This document shows positions 6,807-9,342 of a stretch of DNA of 9,342 nucleotides, piece after piece. The stretch is taken from NCBI GenBank assembly GCA_024641365.1, contig JAHEDF010000128.1, positions 1 to 9,342 of the forward strand, in the 5' to 3' direction. Both the position numbers and the translations under genes were made by a program. This stretch comes from Planctomycetota bacterium. Its GTDB lineage: Bacteria; Planctomycetota; UBA11346. Below the pieces are notes generated by a model. It had not been told where the DNA came from. It made no database searches and saw nothing but the letters and a program-made list of their open reading frames with translations. Positions within the stretch are counted from its first letter, which is position 1, and each line of letters begins with the position of its first letter.

Positions 6807-8246
6807 CTATCCGACGGCTCCTGTATATTGTGCGGTTTTGTGTGTGTAGTCCGGAACGCTCTCACGTTCCGGCTCGTGAAAAAAATCTATGAGCGGTCCT
6901 GCCAATTGGCCAACATCGCCAGCACCTAACAATAAGCAGGTGTCTCCTGGGCGAACATGATCAGCAATAAAACGAATGGCCTGTTCCGCATCGTCAACCA
7001 CGGCGATGGTATTATGAGACAATCCAGCCCAATGCTCCGATATTGCCTGTCCTAATGCTGACGAGGACACATCTGGCAATGCCGTCTCACCTGCGGCATA
7101 AATAGGTAACAGCGCTAAACTGTAGGCTTGGTCAAAGGCACTAATAAAATCAATAAAACATTCAGCGGTTCGTGAATAACGATGTGGTTGAAATATTACA
7201 TGTACACGACCACTGCCTAATCGCGCTGCTGCAATGGTGGCACGAATTTCAGTCGGATGATGGCCATAATCTTCAACGACACGAATATCGCGGGGGCGTC
7301 CATGTACTGTAAAACGACGACGTACACGTTCGCAGTTAGCTAAAGCTTGCAAATGAATAGGAGCTCCCGTTTTAATTGCTGCGGCAATGGCCATCAGTGC
7401 ATTTAAAACCATATGTGCTCCAGGCAGCGGCACGGAAATTTCTCCAATGTTTTTTCCGAATGCATGTACCTGTGCGCGACTACCGTCAGCACCTAATTCT
7501 AATTGTGAGCAAAATACATCGCCATGATCCAAACCACAGCGAATAACCTGACAATGCAGATTACCTAATAAACGCTCACTCATCCCTAAAACGGGAACAA
7601 TCACTGCACCAGTTTTGGGGATATGTGACACCCATTCATGAAATTGCTGCTCAAGAGCCGCAAATGATCCATAATGACTGAGATGTTCTTGGTCGAGATT
7701 TGTAATAATTGCAATTTCTGGTCGTATACGCGCAAAGCTGCCGTCGCTTTCATCGGCTTCCGCAACGAACCATTCACTGGAACCAACCCGTGCGCCACCG
7801 TCTAGCGAAGCGACAGAACCACCAACCATGACCACTGGGTCGAGTCCAGCTTCGGTTAATAAATGGCCTAACATCCACGTGGTGCTGGTTTTTCCATGAC
7901 TACCAGCAACAGCAATGGTGCGTGTGCCTACCATTAATTCGACTAAACATTCTCCGCGCGTCATGACAGGAATGCCGCGCAAACGAGCGGCTACTAATTC
8001 CGGATGGTCGTGTTTCGCCGCTGCCGTGTGGACGACTAAATCGACGCCGTCTAAATGTACGGGATCATGTCCGTGATAAATGTCATAGCCTTGTCGTTGC
8101 AATCGTTCTTGCATCGCACCTGTGCCACTATCACAGCCACTTACGCGAGCGCCGACTTTCGTTAACAACGGAGCCAAGGCGCTAACACCTGATCCGCCAA
8201 CACCAATTAAATGGACATGACGTCCACGAAAGCGATCCGTAATCAT
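6807..8246 (-). CDS. murC: UDP-N-acetylmuramate--L-alanine ligase
   Basis: Cytoplasmic Mur ligase that adds L-Ala to UDP-MurNAc with ATP. The 479 residues match the family length. The N-terminal Rossmann domain has HLIGVGGSGVSALA (12-25). The central ATP domain has the P-loop AGSHGKTST (114-122), EADESDGSF (163-171) and NLDQEHLSHYGS (183-194). The C-terminal domain has YGHHPTEI (327-334) and FQPHRYSRT (352-360), both MurC signatures, and ends in a LLGAGDVGQL segment. The start at 8246 was chosen for an AAGGAG site 6 bases upstream and the ATGA overlap with murG; an upstream ATG at 8270 would add only 8 residues inside murG. The stop is TAG, the only one among the genes here. The last 20 or so residues (EPERESVPDYTHKTAQ and on) are linker-like and run in frame toward murB. 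Confidence 0.96.
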   Translation of the reverse strand: MITDRFRGRHVHLIGVGGSGVSALAPLLTKVGARVSGCDSGTGAMQERLQRQGYDIYHGHDPVHLDGVDLVVHTAAAKHDHPELVAARLRGIPVMTRGECLVELMVGTRTIAVAGSHGKTSTTWMLGHLLTEAGLDPVVMVGGSVASLDGGARVGSSEWFVAEADESDGSFARIRPEIAIITNLDQEHLSHYGSFAALEQQFHEWVSHIPKTGAVIVPVLGMSERLLGNLHCQVIRCGLDHGDVFCSQLELGADGSRAQVHAFGKNIGEISVPLPGAHMVLNALMAIAAAIKTGAPIHLQALANCERVRRRFTVHGRPRDIRVVEDYGHHPTEIRATIAAARLGSGRVHVIFQPHRYSRTAECFIDFISAFDQAYSLALLPIYAAGETALPDVSSSALGQAISEHWAGLSHNTIAVVDDAEQAIRFIADHVRPGDTCLLLGAGDVGQLAGPLIDFFHEPERESVPDYTHKTAQYTGAVG

Positions 8247-9342
8247 GCGGATCTCCTTATGAGTGGCCACACTAACCGTTCACGAAAACGGCGACGTGCA
8301 ATTATGCGACGTGCTAGCGCAGTTTCAGCTGTTGTCTGAATTTCTTCCACTAATTGTGCTACTTCACTGGCAGCTTGGGGGCGTGCTAAACTCAAAGATG
8401 CAACACTCATATTTTTTACGTCACTGCGATTCACCGACAAACGATTTAAATGTTCAGCCAACATGTCAGCAGTCGTTGTCGCTTGTGGCAAAACAATTGC
8501 ACCGCCTATGCGTGACACCGCTTGTGCATTTGCGGTTTGATGATCATCTGCGGCCCATGGCAATGGAATATATAAGGCAGGAATTCCTGCGGCACATAAT
8601 TCTGCAACCGTCGTTGCTCCTGCCCGCGTAATAGCGATGTCAGTACGATCATAAATAGCTGGCATGTCACTGCTGAAGCCAAGGACTTCAGCGTCTACAC
8701 CCGCCTCTTTATAGGCAGTAGTAACACGTTCACGATCCTGATCACCGGCTAAATGAATAAAACTAATATTTTTAATTGCCGCAATTGCGGGAAGCGCCGC
8801 AATAATCATATCATTTAATGATTTCGCCGACAAACTACCGCCTGCAATGAGCACGCTTAATTTTTCTGCATCACCCCGTGGCTTACTGTTTATAAATCGT
8901 ACTGGATTTCCTAATTGAGCGACGCGACGTCCTGGAAAACCACGACGTGCTTCTGGAAATTGTGTGATAATAACGTTGGCAAATCGGGCCAATAAACGAT
9001 TGGTTCGACCACTGCGTGCATTTTGCTCCATAACAATTAACGGGCGACGCAGTAATGGTGCGAGTAATCCCGGTAATAACGCTGCGTAACCACCTAATGC
9101 CACAACAGCACGCGGCGGTGAACGACGTAATTCCTGAAAACAATTCCACGTTTGCCGTAATGAACGAACGGTCCAAAACGGATTCCAAATACGTGGGCGT
9201 GATAAACCGTATGGTAATAATTCTATACCGGCTTGAGGTACTAATGTCGCTTCAATACGTGCGGGATCACCAATCCAGCGAAATGTTTTTTCGCCGCGCG
9301 CGCGTAATGCCTGCGCAACCGCTAGACCTGGAAGTACATGAC
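8243..9342 (-). CDS. murG: UDP-GlcNAc:lipid I GlcNAc transferase (N-terminal edge outside window)
   Basis: Peripheral inner-membrane glycosyltransferase that turns lipid I into lipid II. The frame is open to the right edge; 365 residues are visible, starting HVLPGLAVAQALRARG, which fits directly after the usual N-terminal GGGTGG loop. Probably only about 15 residues are missing. Visible motifs are WIGDPARIEATLVPQAGI (22-39), ALGGYAALLPGLLA (81-94), MEQNARSGRTNRLLARF (104-120), the second-domain glycine loop LIAGGSLSAKSLN (164-176), and the UDP-GlcNAc site RAGATTVAEL (239-248) with PWAADDHQTANAQ (261-273). A GTG at 9103 is an internal Val codon, not the start. After the normal end of the fold there is a tail of about 30 residues rich in Arg (RRIIARRRFRERLVWPLIRR). 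The TGA overlaps the murC ATG. Confidence 0.96.
   Translation of the reverse strand, partial: HVLPGLAVAQALRARGEKTFRWIGDPARIEATLVPQAGIELLPYGLSRPRIWNPFWTVRSLRQTWNCFQELRRSPPRAVVALGGYAALLPGLLAPLLRRPLIVMEQNARSGRTNRLLARFANVIITQFPEARRGFPGRRVAQLGNPVRFINSKPRGDAEKLSVLIAGGSLSAKSLNDMIIAALPAIAAIKNISFIHLAGDQDRERVTTAYKEAGVDAEVLGFSSDMPAIYDRTDIAITRAGATTVAELCAAGIPALYIPLPWAADDHQTANAQAVSRIGGAIVLPQATTTADMLAEHLNRLSVNRSDVKNMSVASLSLARPQAASEVAQLVEEIQTTAETALARRIIARRRFRERLVWPLIRRSA
8253..8258 (-). promoter_or_regulatory. Ribosome binding site fixing the murC start
   Basis: AAGGAG on the minus strand ends 6 bases before the ATG at 8246, inside the 3' end of murG. It is the clearest Shine-Dalgarno site in the operon. 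Confidence 0.85.

Larger units (their letters stand above)
2377..9342 (-). other. dcw operon murG-murC-murB-ddl-ftsQ-ftsA without ftsZ
   Basis: Six same-strand genes have junctions of -4, +27, -4, -4 and +7 bases, in the order given. There is no room for an internal intergenic promoter or terminator. The order with murB between murC and ddl recalls clusters described from the PVC group. The operon promoter and any mraY, ftsW or mraZ genes would lie to the right of the window. ftsA is the last gene, and no terminator is evident after it. Confidence 0.85.

Noticed and set aside
9101..9103. GTG as start of murG
   Set aside because: The frame continues upstream to the window edge with clear MurG sequence, so this codon is an internal Val.

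Overview
The window is bacterial and gene-dense. Its core (positions 2377 to the right edge, minus strand) is a division-and-cell-wall (dcw) cluster in the transcription order murG (cut by the right edge), murC, murB, ddl, ftsQ, ftsA. Three junctions are 4-base ATGA overlaps (murG/murC, murB/ddl, ddl/ftsQ), ftsQ and ftsA are 7 bases apart, and murC and murB are 27 bases apart. The genes therefore look like one translationally coupled operon whose promoter lies outside the window. Together the products make and flip-side process the muropeptide precursor (MurB and MurC for UDP-MurNAc-L-Ala, Ddl for D-Ala-D-Ala, MurG for lipid II) and supply two divisome proteins (FtsQ and FtsA).

Downstream of ftsA, where most bacteria carry ftsZ, there is no ftsZ. 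A 344-base non-coding stretch is followed by a same-strand gene (2032 to 815) for an ECF-type sigma factor. This protein continues past region 4 into a membrane-spanning segment and then a C-terminal domain resembling the secretin/TonB short N-terminal (STN) fold. It ends at a strong intrinsic terminator. At the left edge, on the plus strand and convergent with the sigma gene, is the C-terminal part of a sensor histidine kinase, closed by a hairpin that looks able to terminate transcription in both directions.

Lineage is an inference. The gene order with murB between murC and ddl, the missing ftsZ next to ftsA, the ECF sigma factor with a hydrophobic C-terminal extension, and the kinase with an NPG-type G1 box and FWRGD motif together suggest the Planctomycetes-Verrucomicrobia-Lentisphaerae (PVC) group, with no finer placement possible. 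Base composition looks mid-range (not counted), and TAA, TGA and TAG all serve as stops, so the standard code applies.

The points most worth attention are the sigma-membrane-STN fusion, an FtsA whose nucleotide-binding motifs are all degenerate while its 1C domain and C-terminal membrane helix are kept, the missing ftsZ, and the in-frame TAG that alone separates murC from murB. No mobile elements, CRISPR arrays, tRNA or rRNA genes were seen.
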